Assembly: GCA_964626015.1 (NCBI GenBank) | Contig: CAZVCC010000038.1 | Span: 1-33,036, forward strand | Length of the DNA: 33,036 nt | Reading direction: 5' to 3' | Origin: CAIKZJ01 sp964626015 | Lineage (GTDB): Bacteria > Bacteroidota > Ignavibacteria > Tepidaquicellales > Tepidaquicellaceae | Shown here: positions 8,319 to 16,406 of the stretch, piece after piece | How positions within the stretch are numbered: the stretch's first letter is position 1 | How the letters are laid out: each line of letters starts with the position of its first letter | The notes under the pieces: model-generated | What the model saw: only the letters and a program-made list of their open reading frames with translations | Database searches by the model: none | What the model was told of the DNA's origin: nothing | Program-made: the position numbers and the translations under genes

Positions 8319-8550
8319 AGCCGCAAGCCAGCCGAAAAAATCAAACATTATATAGAACCATCAAATTTCTATAAGCTGGGAGGTAAGCTCTCACAGGTGC
8401 TAGGTCAGGCCTTATTCCTTCGGGAAATGTTCTCTGCCTGCGGGCAGATAAAGGACAACATTGGAAGACCGCGACACTTTGGCGCCCCCCACTGTTTGCT
8501 ACCAAGGTTTCTATATAACCTTTGACGGTGACTTGCGGTTTTTTATTTTT
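8319..8550 (+). ncRNA. ssrS: Probable 6S RNA
   Basis: The 302-bp gap between zapA and rny folds into a long rod closed by complementary ends. CCGCAAG (8321-8327) pairs with CTTGCGG (8532-8538), and the stem continues with CA/TG and CCG/CGG. Next, TTATATAGAACC (8348-8359) pairs with GGTTTCTATATAA (8507-8519) with one bulge. A poorly paired central zone follows, then an apical region with hairpins TTCC-TTC-GGGAA and TCTGCC-TGC-GGGCAGA enclosed by AATGTT/AACATT and GGTC/GACC. The 3' end runs into TTTTTTATTTTT. About 230 nt, rod shape, central bubble and position beside zapA all fit 6S RNA, which sequesters housekeeping RNA polymerase. TAGATTTT at 8311-8318 could be a Bacteroidota -7 box. Opposite-strand frames here are not believable genes. 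Confidence 0.68.
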
Positions 8551-8587
8551 AATAAACAACATTTAAATAACAAAATAACATAATAAT

Positions 8588-10246
8588 ATGCCGGAAATGG
8601 AATTATACATATTGCTTCCGATATTAGTAGCTTTATGCCTTATAACATTTTTTCTTGGATGGTACATTCAGGTAAAGATAAATAAGAGTAAAGTTGACGG
8701 AGCAGAAAACGTTGCGAAGAAAATCTTAAAGGATGCAGAAACAAAATCAACAGAATTAGTATCGGAAGCAGAAAAAAGAGCAAAGAACTTCAGAATAGAA
8801 GCAGAAAAATCCGCTCACAACCTAAAGAAGGAAAAACTTTTAGAAGTTAAAGATGAATTTTACAAACGCAAGCAGAAATACGACGAGGAAGTACGGTCGA
8901 GAGAAAAAGAAATAGGTGAAATAGAAAAAAGAATTAAAGCTGAAAAAGAAACAGCAGAAAAGATAAAGAACGATTTAATAACCAAGGAAAAGAATGCACA
9001 ACAAGCACATGCTGAATACACGGCAAAGCTGAAGGAATTTACGGAGAAAAAGAATCAGGTTGACAAAATGGAAGAGGAAGTCAATAGCCTGATAAATGAA
9101 CAGAAATCGAAGCTGCAAAGAATATCGGGACTGAATGAAGAAGAAGCAAAGAATCTTCTTTTTGAATCATTATTAAACAAAGTTAAGTTAGAATCAGCGC
9201 AGAAGCTGCAGGAAGTAAGGGAGCAGACAAAGCTTGATGCCAATAAGATATCTAAAAACATAGTAATACAAGCAATACAGAGGTCTGCGGTTGACCATTC
9301 AGTTGAAACGACGGTGAGCGTACTTCAGATATCTTCGGATGAGCTTAAGGGAAGAATAATAGGAAAAGAGGGCAGAAACATAAGAGCGTTCGAAGCTGCA
9401 ACGGGTGTAGATATTATAGTTGATGATACTCCCGAAGCGATTATAATTTCCGGATTTGACCCATTCAGAAGGGAGATTGCACGAATAGCAATGGAGAGAT
9501 TAATCACTGACGGCAGAATACATCCTGCAAGGATTGAGGAAGTTGTACAGAAGGTTGAAAAGGAACTGAATGAAGAGATAATTAGGGTTGGAGAACAGAC
9601 AATACTTGATATGGGAATGCAGGGAGTAAACAGGGATATTGTAACACTTATTGGAAGAATGAAATATCGTTCAAGTTACGGACAGAATGTTTTAAATCAT
9701 TCGATAGAAGTAGGACATATAGCAGGAATAATGGCTGCTGAACTCGGACTTGATGCTCAGATGGCAAAAAGAGCGGGACTGCTTCATGATATTGGCAAAA
9801 CAATTGACAGAAGCATAGAAGGACCGCATTCAATACTCGGTTATGAGATAGCGAAAAGATGCAAAGAGCATCCTATTGTATGCAATGCAATAGGTTCGCA
9901 CCACGATGAGATACCGATGGAGCATCCGATTGCAGTATTAGTTCAGGCTGCTGATGCGATAAGCGGTGCGAGACCGGGTGCAAGGAGGGAATCTGTGGAA
10001 GCATACTCAAAACGTCTTGAGAAGCTTGAAGCAATTGCGACATCCTTTGAGGGAGTATCGAAGACCTATGCAATACAGGCGGGTAGGGAAGTAAGAGTAA
10101 TAGTTGAACAGGAAAAAGTAAGTGATATATTACAAGATCAACTTGCTGAAGATATTGCACAGAAGATACAGGAAGAAATGGAATATCCGGGACAGATAAA
10201 AATAAACGTAATAAGGGAACGAAGAAGTATTGCTTATGCAAAATAA
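8588..10246 (+). CDS. rny: Ribonuclease Y
   Basis: RNase Y is a membrane-anchored endoribonuclease that starts mRNA decay. This 552-residue protein shows the full layout: an N-terminal membrane helix (about 6-26), a long charged coiled coil (about 35-215), a KH RNA-binding domain with GRIIGKEGRN at 255-264, and an HD catalytic domain with the HD pair H400-D401 in GLLHDIGKTIDRS plus GSHHDE near 436-441. The length is slightly above the usual ~520 because of the coiled coil. It lies downstream of the 6S-like RNA and its terminator, and 34 bp upstream of coaE, so rny and coaE are probably co-transcribed. Confidence 0.97.
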   Translation: MPEMELYILLPILVALCLITFFLGWYIQVKINKSKVDGAENVAKKILKDAETKSTELVSEAEKRAKNFRIEAEKSAHNLKKEKLLEVKDEFYKRKQKYDEEVRSREKEIGEIEKRIKAEKETAEKIKNDLITKEKNAQQAHAEYTAKLKEFTEKKNQVDKMEEEVNSLINEQKSKLQRISGLNEEEAKNLLFESLLNKVKLESAQKLQEVREQTKLDANKISKNIVIQAIQRSAVDHSVETTVSVLQISSDELKGRIIGKEGRNIRAFEAATGVDIIVDDTPEAIIISGFDPFRREIARIAMERLITDGRIHPARIEEVVQKVEKELNEEIIRVGEQTILDMGMQGVNRDIVTLIGRMKYRSSYGQNVLNHSIEVGHIAGIMAAELGLDAQMAKRAGLLHDIGKTIDRSIEGPHSILGYEIAKRCKEHPIVCNAIGSHHDEIPMEHPIAVLVQAADAISGARPGARRESVEAYSKRLEKLEAIATSFEGVSKTYAIQAGREVRVIVEQEKVSDILQDQLAEDIAQKIQEEMEYPGQIKINVIRERRSIAYAK

Positions 10247-10280
10247 AATAAGTAATATAGGATAACACAAAATTTGTATC

Positions 10281-10892
10281 ATGGGAATAAAATTTAAGAA
10301 CAAAATATTAATAGGAATAACCGGCGGAATAGGTTCCGGAAAATCAGAAGTCTGCAGGCTTCTTTCGAAGCATGGCTACAAAGTATTATTTGCAGACCTT
10401 ATAGCGAAAGATTTATACAAGAAAGATAAAATTCTCGCCCGAAAAGTTGTAAAAGCTTTTGGAAAAGAGATATTAAATTATAAAGGAGTAATAAGCCTTT
10501 CAAAACTGAAAGAAGTTGTTTTTGCGAATAAGAGCAATTTTAAGAAAATAAATGAAATAGTTCATCCTACAGTAATTAAGCATTTGATGGAGTCGATAAA
10601 GGGTGTTAAGCAGAAGATTATCATAATAGAATCTGCCCTCGTATTCGATACAGAATTTCACAAATATCTTGATTATGTTATAATGGTATATTCGAATAAG
10701 AAGAACAGACTGCAAAGAATAATGGAAAGAGACGGTGCGAAAAAGAAAGACATAGAAAAGATTATGAGTTTTCAATTGGACGAGAAGGAAAAGATTGAGA
10801 AATCGGATTTTATAGTAGTGAACAACAAGCCTCTTGAAGATTTAGAAAAGGATGTTGAATTCCTGAGTAAAGTTTTAAATTTGTTGAGATGA
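10281..10892 (+). CDS. coaE: Dephospho-CoA kinase
   Basis: This enzyme performs the last step of coenzyme A synthesis, ATP-dependent phosphorylation of the 3'-hydroxyl of dephospho-CoA. The 203-residue length is typical. The P-loop GITGGIGSGKS is at residues 12-22, followed by the family's FADLIAKDLY segment (the dephospho-CoA-contacting Asp lies in this region), VVKAFGKEIL, and the lid-type segment with RIMERDG. It follows rny closely and ends 38 bp before a terminator, so it is probably the last gene of the rny unit. Confidence 0.95.
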   Translation: MGIKFKNKILIGITGGIGSGKSEVCRLLSKHGYKVLFADLIAKDLYKKDKILARKVVKAFGKEILNYKGVISLSKLKEVVFANKSNFKKINEIVHPTVIKHLMESIKGVKQKIIIIESALVFDTEFHKYLDYVIMVYSNKKNRLQRIMERDGAKKKDIEKIMSFQLDEKEKIEKSDFIVVNNKPLEDLEKDVEFLSKVLNLLR

Positions 10893-10930
10893 TGGTACAG
10901 AGATAAAATATTTAAGTTTTAAGCAGATTG

Positions 10931-10965
10931 AAACCCGTAGAGATAATAATTTTACGGGTTTTTGT
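10931..10965 (+). terminator. Rho-independent terminator after coaE
   Basis: AAACCCGTA (10931-10939) and TACGGGTTT (10953-10961) form a 9-bp stem with a 13-nt loop, continuing into a T-tract (TTTTTGTTT). Confidence 0.85.
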
Positions 10966-11173
10966 TTATAGTGAAAGATGTATCACAATATTCAGATTTT
11001 CTTTTAAATTGATTATTCTTTGCATTATGATTAATTTTAGTAAATTATTGAAATAAGAAAGGGGGCATGTCTTCCACGGTAATGAAGCTGCAAAATATGG
11101 CAGCAGTAATAATGTACTGAATGACAAAGTTCTAGTTCTGAATCAGAATTATGAGCCTGTAACAATATGTAAT

Positions 11174-11614
11174 GTGAAGCGTGCTATAGTATTATCTTAT
11201 CTGGGAAAAGCCGAAATTGTATATACACAAAACGGAACAAAAGTGCACACTGTATACAGGAGTTTTGATTGTCCGAGTATAGTAAGATTAGCACTTTTTG
11301 TGCGAGTTCCATATAAGAAAATAATTCTTTCGAGAAAAAATATATTACGCCGTGATAATCACAGATGCCAGTACTGCGGTTCGGTTGTTAATCTAACAGT
11401 TGACCATATAATTCCAAAGTCACGCGGCGGTGAAGAGATATGGGAAAATCTGGTAACGGCGTGCGTTAAATGCAACAATAAAAAAGGTAACAGAACTCCA
11501 GAAGAGGCGAGGATGAAATTGAGGTCTGTACCGAAGAAGCCGTCGCATATCACTTTTATAAAGAACTTTGTAGGCAGTATAGACGAGGGTTGGAAACCAT
11601 ATCTCTATATGTAG
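11174..11614 (+). CDS. HNH endonuclease family protein (5' end uncertain)
   Basis: The HNH motif is clear: CQYCGSVVNLTVDHIIPKSRGG, then a second CxxC pair, CVKCNNKK, making the usual zinc-stabilised beta-beta-alpha metal fold. Housekeeping-type HNH proteins of this kind are common in Bacteroidota and their role is not established. GTG at 11174 gives 146 residues but cuts into the conserved N-terminal strand. The same frame stays open upstream and reads NDKVLVLNQNYEPVTICNV from 11120, which looks like genuine family sequence, back to a stop at 11054. No ATG, GTG or TTG exists in that extension; an ATG at 11067 with a good AAAGGGGG leader is one frame off. The true start is therefore unresolved, either a CTG at 11117 or a frameshift. 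Confidence 0.8.
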   Translation: MKRAIVLSYLGKAEIVYTQNGTKVHTVYRSFDCPSIVRLALFVRVPYKKIILSRKNILRRDNHRCQYCGSVVNLTVDHIIPKSRGGEEIWENLVTACVKCNNKKGNRTPEEARMKLRSVPKKPSHITFIKNFVGSIDEGWKPYLYM

Positions 11615-11656
11615 GATAGTCTGAAAATTTCCCTAATCAAATAATTATAAAATTTT

Positions 11657-13351
11657 ATGGATATAAAAAATAAGAAGGTCCTGATACTTGGCGGTTGGGG
11701 GCTTGTAGGTTCTGCAATAGCCAGACGTATTGTGAAAGGAAATCCGAAACAAGTAGTTCTAACATCACTATTAAAAACAGAAGCAGAAGATATCTGTACA
11801 TTACTGAACAAAGAGTTCAGAAAGAGGGATTTATTCGTACCTGCGTGGGGTAATATATTTGTACGAGAGTCTTTTAAAGATACAGACAGAGAATCGTACA
11901 TGAATGACGACAAAAAACGAGCAATTGTTATTAATGATATTGTAAATGAACTGGACGAGAAAATTCTAAAATCTTCGGCATTGTTCAAACTTTTAGAAAA
12001 ATTCAAACCTGATATAATTATTGATTGCATTAACACAGCAACAGCGATAGCTTACCAGAATATTTACAAATCTTATTTTGATGTATTAAAGATAACCAAC
12101 GACAAAAATAAAGATTTTGATGCATTAAGAATAGCATCGGAAAAGATGATATGTTCCTCGTACGTACCCCAGTTAATCAGGCATGTACAAATACTATACA
12201 ATTCGATGCTGAAGTTCAACACAAAGTATTATTTTAAAGTAGGAACTAGCGGTACAGGCGGAATGGGTTTAAACATTCCTTTTACACACAGCGAGGAAAA
12301 ACCATCAAGGGTTCTTTTGAGCAAATCATCAGTTGCAGGAGCACAAACTCTACTATTGTTTTTGATGGCAAGAACTCCCGAAGGACCGATGATAAAGGAA
12401 ATTAAACCTACTGCATCGATAGCCTGGAAAAAAATCACATACGGTGAAATAAAAAGAAAGGGTAAACCTATACCCGTTTACGAAATTGATATTAATAAAC
12501 CTGAGAAGCTCGGCAGTACTTTTTCCCCAAAGTCTGAGAAGGAATACAGAAAACGCGGGTCACTAAAGACAGTTTACATTGATACGGGCGAGAACGGCAT
12601 TTTTTCAAGAGGAGAATTTGAAGCTATAACCACGAATGGACAAATGGAATTTGTAACCCCGGAAGAGATAGCTGAAAATATATATCGTGAGTTAACGGGC
12701 GGTAATACAGGTAATGATATAATAAGTGCACTTGATTCGTCTTCAATGGAACCCTCATACAGAGCAGGATTTCTGCAGCACAGTGCAGTCGAGAGGATAA
12801 AACAGCTTGAGAAGAAGCACAATACGAGTTCGGTTGCTTTTGAAATGTTAGGTCCCCCAAGGCTTACAAAATTACTTTATGAAGCACACTTGATAAAGTT
12901 AGTTTACGGAAGTTTCAAGAAATTTATTAACGATTCTCCCAAGAACAGTACGATTAAGCTTTATAACTTAATAAAGAAGAATAACGAATTAAGGAACGAA
13001 ATTGTTTCAATAGGCGTACCAATATTGCTACCCGACGGAAAGCAAATATTCAGAGGACCTGATGTGAAAATTCCTGCGATGTCTAAAGGCGACGCATTGA
13101 AACTTACAAAGCAGAATGTAGAGAAGTGGACTAAAGACTGCTGGCTTGACCTAAGAGAATCAAACTGGAAAAACTGGAGGCAGCGGTTCATAAACATAAT
13201 GAAAGAAACAGAGAAGAATTATGACAATACATTCAGTTCAAGGGAAATTTTCCATCATAATTACTGGCATAACTTTGACGAAGTAAATATTGGCAAAATA
13301 GTCGGCTGGATCTTCATTAATGAAGAACAAGGTCTCAGAATGAAAGGATAG
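11657..13351 (+). CDS. Rossmann-fold NAD(P)-binding protein, SDR-like
   Basis: This encodes 564 residues. The N-terminus carries a dinucleotide-binding signature, VLILGGWGLVGSAIARRI, with GGWGLVG at 12-18. FKPDIIIDCINTATA follows, as in extended short-chain dehydrogenases or epimerases, where the end of strand 4 holds the cofactor. A glycine-rich segment, GTSGTGGMGLNIPF, lies around 200. The remaining ~330 residues do not match a reductase I recognise and may form a family-specific domain. It is much longer than a typical ~300-residue SDR. Substrate unknown. It follows the HNH gene by 42 bp and is closed by a strong terminator, so the two may share a transcript. Confidence 0.7.
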   Translation: MDIKNKKVLILGGWGLVGSAIARRIVKGNPKQVVLTSLLKTEAEDICTLLNKEFRKRDLFVPAWGNIFVRESFKDTDRESYMNDDKKRAIVINDIVNELDEKILKSSALFKLLEKFKPDIIIDCINTATAIAYQNIYKSYFDVLKITNDKNKDFDALRIASEKMICSSYVPQLIRHVQILYNSMLKFNTKYYFKVGTSGTGGMGLNIPFTHSEEKPSRVLLSKSSVAGAQTLLLFLMARTPEGPMIKEIKPTASIAWKKITYGEIKRKGKPIPVYEIDINKPEKLGSTFSPKSEKEYRKRGSLKTVYIDTGENGIFSRGEFEAITTNGQMEFVTPEEIAENIYRELTGGNTGNDIISALDSSSMEPSYRAGFLQHSAVERIKQLEKKHNTSSVAFEMLGPPRLTKLLYEAHLIKLVYGSFKKFINDSPKNSTIKLYNLIKKNNELRNEIVSIGVPILLPDGKQIFRGPDVKIPAMSKGDALKLTKQNVEKWTKDCWLDLRESNWKNWRQRFINIMKETEKNYDNTFSSREIFHHNYWHNFDEVNIGKIVGWIFINEEQGLRMKG

Positions 13352-13358
13352 TTTTGCG

Positions 13359-13384
13359 AAGGAGCCCTTAAAGGGCTCCTTTTA
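13359..13384 (+). terminator. Rho-independent terminator after the SDR-like gene
   Basis: AAGGAGCCCTT and AAGGGCTCCTT are near-contiguous perfect arms with an effective 4-nt loop, followed by TTTTA. It begins 8 bp after the stop codon. Confidence 0.85.
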
Positions 13385-13424
13385 GATATTGAAATACAAT
13401 TAATTAAATAAATAATAGAAATAA

Positions 13425-14978
13425 TTGGCAAACATACTTAGTATACTAATATTTCTGCCCATAATACTTGCAATACCCGTTATGTTCTTTAAGAAGGATA
13501 ACGAGAAGGCAGTTAAGTCATACGCTTTAGTTGTATCACTGATTACATTTGCACTATCAATGGTGCTTTATTTTTCTTTCAATTCAAACCTCGGAGAGTT
13601 TCAGTTTGTTGAAAAGATATTATGGATTAAGATAATAAATTCATACTATTATGTAGGTGTGGACGGAATCTCGCTTTTGCTGATTATGCTAACGACTCTT
13701 ATTTTTCCTATTTCAATTATTGCTTCATTTCAAACTATAAAAGTCAGGATACGCGAGTACTTTTTTCTGATGTTATTACTTGAGGGTGCTCTGATTGGTG
13801 TGTTTACATCACTTGACATGATATTATTTTATGTATTCTGGGAATTCATATTAATACCGATGTATTTCCTAATAGGAATATGGGGCGGGGAGGAAAGAGT
13901 ATATGCTACTGTAAAATTCTTTCTTTACACAATGTTTGGAAGTGTACTATTGCTAATAGGTATAATATGGGTGGGTTTTTTAGTTTCGCCATACGCAGGA
14001 GGATTTACGGCAGATTTACAGCAAATCGCTACGTTTACTCAATACATTCCTGTTGATAAACAGATAGTTTTATTCATCTTATTTACACTCGGGTTTATGA
14101 TTAAGGTGCCGCTATTTCCGTTTCATACATGGCTTCCGGATGCACACGTACAAGCACCAACTGCAGGAAGTGTTATACTTGCGGCATTGCTACTTAAGAT
14201 GGGGACATACGGCTTGATAAGATTTTCTCTTAATCTTTTTCCAGCTGCATCGATTAAATTAACTCCGTACATTGCTGTACTTGCAGTAGTCGGGATTATT
14301 TACGGAGCGTTACTTTCAATAGTACAAAAAGACATGAAGAAACTCGTTGCTTATTCATCTGTAAGTCATATGGGATTCATTGTACTTGGTATATTTGCAC
14401 TAACGGATGTAGCGATGCAGGGCAGTGTAATTCAAATGATAAACCATGGATTATCAACCGGTGCTTTATTCCTTTTTGTCGGAATGATATATGAAAGAAG
14501 GCACACAAAACTAATAGCTGAATTTGGAGGTATTAGAAAAGTAATGCCAAAATTTGCAGCACTTCTTTTAGTCGTAAGTTTGTCATCAATAGGACTCCCG
14601 GGTCTTAACGGATTTATCGGAGAGTTTTTAATACTTGTCGGTTCTTTTAATTCGTTTAATTTAGGCTCGTATTGGTTCACGATATTTTCAGCTACAGCGG
14701 TAATATTTTCGGCTGTATATTTACTCTGGATGTACCAGAGGGTAATGTTAGGTCCGTTTGAGAAGGAAGCTAACAAGAATATGACCGATATAACAGGGAT
14801 AGAATTAGCCACAATTATTCCTCTACTTGTTTTCATAGTCTGGATAGGAGTGTATCCGAATACGTTCCTGAAGGTATCGGAGAAATCGGTAAAGAAAGTA
14901 CTATTGAATTATGACAATGCTAAAATTCAAATGCTAAAGGACTTACAAATACATACGAAAGAACCTAAGACTAATTGA
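13425..14978 (+). CDS. nuoM: NADH-quinone oxidoreductase subunit M (NuoM-like), isolated
   Basis: This is an antiporter-like membrane subunit of respiratory complex I, with about 14 hydrophobic segments across 517 residues. Key proton-channel residues appear to be present: E140 in FYVFWEFILIPMYFLIG, K227 in GFMIKVPLFPFHTWLPDAH, and K258 in ALLLKMGTYGL. The start is a TTG at 13425, placed so that the product begins MANILSILIFLPI. No other nuo gene is visible nearby; a terminator separates it from the upstream gene and an antiporter overlaps its end. It could belong to a dispersed complex I, or serve with its neighbour as a cation antiport module. Family membership is sure, participation in complex I less so. 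Confidence 0.9.
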   Translation: MANILSILIFLPIILAIPVMFFKKDNEKAVKSYALVVSLITFALSMVLYFSFNSNLGEFQFVEKILWIKIINSYYYVGVDGISLLLIMLTTLIFPISIIASFQTIKVRIREYFFLMLLLEGALIGVFTSLDMILFYVFWEFILIPMYFLIGIWGGEERVYATVKFFLYTMFGSVLLLIGIIWVGFLVSPYAGGFTADLQQIATFTQYIPVDKQIVLFILFTLGFMIKVPLFPFHTWLPDAHVQAPTAGSVILAALLLKMGTYGLIRFSLNLFPAASIKLTPYIAVLAVVGIIYGALLSIVQKDMKKLVAYSSVSHMGFIVLGIFALTDVAMQGSVIQMINHGLSTGALFLFVGMIYERRHTKLIAEFGGIRKVMPKFAALLLVVSLSSIGLPGLNGFIGEFLILVGSFNSFNLGSYWFTIFSATAVIFSAVYLLWMYQRVMLGPFEKEANKNMTDITGIELATIIPLLVFIVWIGVYPNTFLKVSEKSVKKVLLNYDNAKIQMLKDLQIHTKEPKTN

Positions 14979-16234
14979 GTTCTGATATACTGATAATATT
15001 ACCGTTTCTATTCTTACTATTATCAATCGCAATACTTCCAATAACGTATCATGAATTCTGGGAGAGAAGATATTCCACAATATCTTTTTCATTAGCTATA
15101 ATTGTTGTAGCATACTACATAATTTTTGAAGGAAATGTTGTTAAAGTCTTTCATTCCATCGATGAATATTTTAGTTTCATAACACTTTTATTCAGTCTTT
15201 ATTTAGTTTCGGGCGGTATTTTCATAAAACTTAAGGGAAAATCAACACCGCTTAGAAATGCATTACTTCTGTTTATAGGAGCAGCAATCTCAAATTTATT
15301 CGGTACGACAGGAGCATCCATGCTTTTAATAAGACCTTATCTGGAGACTAATAAATACAGACTTAAGCCGTATCAAATAATTTTTTTCATTTTCATAGTA
15401 AGTAATGTCGGCGGTTCTTTGACGCCAGTAGGCGACCCGCCATTATTAATAGGATATTTAAAAGGTATACCGTTCCTCTGGTATTTTATAAATCTGTATC
15501 ACATTTGGCTATTTACAGTAGTGTTACTGTTGATAATATTTTTTATTATAGACAAGTATTTCTATGAAAAAGTGAAATACGAGGAGCAGGATGAAATTGA
15601 AAAAACGGGTGAGAGAATAGTGATTGAGGGAAAGTGGAACATAATACCGTTGGTTATTATAGTATTATCTGTACTAATAAATGAACCAAAATATCTAAGA
15701 GAAATAATAATGCTTTTAGCCGCGGTCTTATCTTACAAGTTTACACCGGATAAAGTGCATATAAAGAATCATTTTACATTTGGACCGATAAAAGAAGTTG
15801 CAATCCTATTCTTCGGGATTTTTGTAACGATGATACCAGCACTTGCTTTTGTGTCCGAGAATTCTGTCAGGTTTGGTCTTGACAAACTTAGTAATGTTTT
15901 CTGGTATTCAGGGATGCTCACAAGTTTTTTGGACAATGCACCAACATTCCTGAATTTTCTAACGGGTGCAATGAGTGCTGACCATTTGTCAATTGATAAT
16001 CCGTCAATGGTGCTCGATTTTTCAATTAATAATGTAAAATTTCTAACTGCAATTTCAATTGCATCTGTTTTCTTTGGAGCTATGACATACATTGGAAACG
16101 CCCCGAATTTTATGGTAAAATCAATATCTGAACACAGCGGAATTAAAATGCCGGGATTTATAGAGTATATGTACAGGTATTCACTGCTGATTTTACTGCC
16201 GATATTAATTATAATCTGGTTCGTATTCTTTTGA
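14975..16234 (+). CDS. Na+/H+ antiporter, NhaD/CitMHS-type ion transporter
   Basis: This is a polytopic membrane protein of 419 residues, about 11-12 helices. Ion-transporter superfamily motifs are present: FGTTGASMLLIRP near 109-121, SNVGGSLTPVGDPPLLIG near 143-160, and in the second half SFLDNAPTFLNFL and YIGNAPNFMVKS. These paired GxPxG/DNAPT-like motifs are typical of NhaD sodium:proton antiporters and relatives. The TTG start at 14975 overlaps the nuoM TGA as TTGA, implying translational coupling. The exact ion is inferred from the family. A 172-bp AT-rich gap follows. Confidence 0.85.
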   Translation: MSSDILIILPFLFLLLSIAILPITYHEFWERRYSTISFSLAIIVVAYYIIFEGNVVKVFHSIDEYFSFITLLFSLYLVSGGIFIKLKGKSTPLRNALLLFIGAAISNLFGTTGASMLLIRPYLETNKYRLKPYQIIFFIFIVSNVGGSLTPVGDPPLLIGYLKGIPFLWYFINLYHIWLFTVVLLLIIFFIIDKYFYEKVKYEEQDEIEKTGERIVIEGKWNIIPLVIIVLSVLINEPKYLREIIMLLAAVLSYKFTPDKVHIKNHFTFGPIKEVAILFFGIFVTMIPALAFVSENSVRFGLDKLSNVFWYSGMLTSFLDNAPTFLNFLTGAMSADHLSIDNPSMVLDFSINNVKFLTAISIASVFFGAMTYIGNAPNFMVKSISEHSGIKMPGFIEYMYRYSLLILLPILIIIWFVFF

Positions 16235-16406
16235 ATATTGATTAATTAATAGTTATTTTAGTAAATAATCGAGAAAAAGGATTAATATATCTACAAGCAA
16301 GCAGAACCCGGAATTAGATTACTGTTTTTACATTAATTAGAATAATAATTGAACAGGAACTTATTTCGGTATAATATGTATTAAATGTTATAGACAAATA
16401 TAAAAT

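Noticed and set aside
8397..8425. SRP RNA (4.5S) from the AGGTCAGG core
   Set aside because: The conserved GGAAGGAAGCAGC partner strand is absent, and the element is part of a much longer rod.
8341..8562. Minus-strand open frame of 73 codons
   Set aside because: It overlaps the 6S-like RNA, whose complementary ends and terminator explain the sequence better; the product has no recognisable features.
16349..16375. TTGAAC/TATAAT promoter before the protease gene
   Set aside because: Spacing is 15 bp and the lineage normally uses a different housekeeping promoter pattern, so the match is not reliable.
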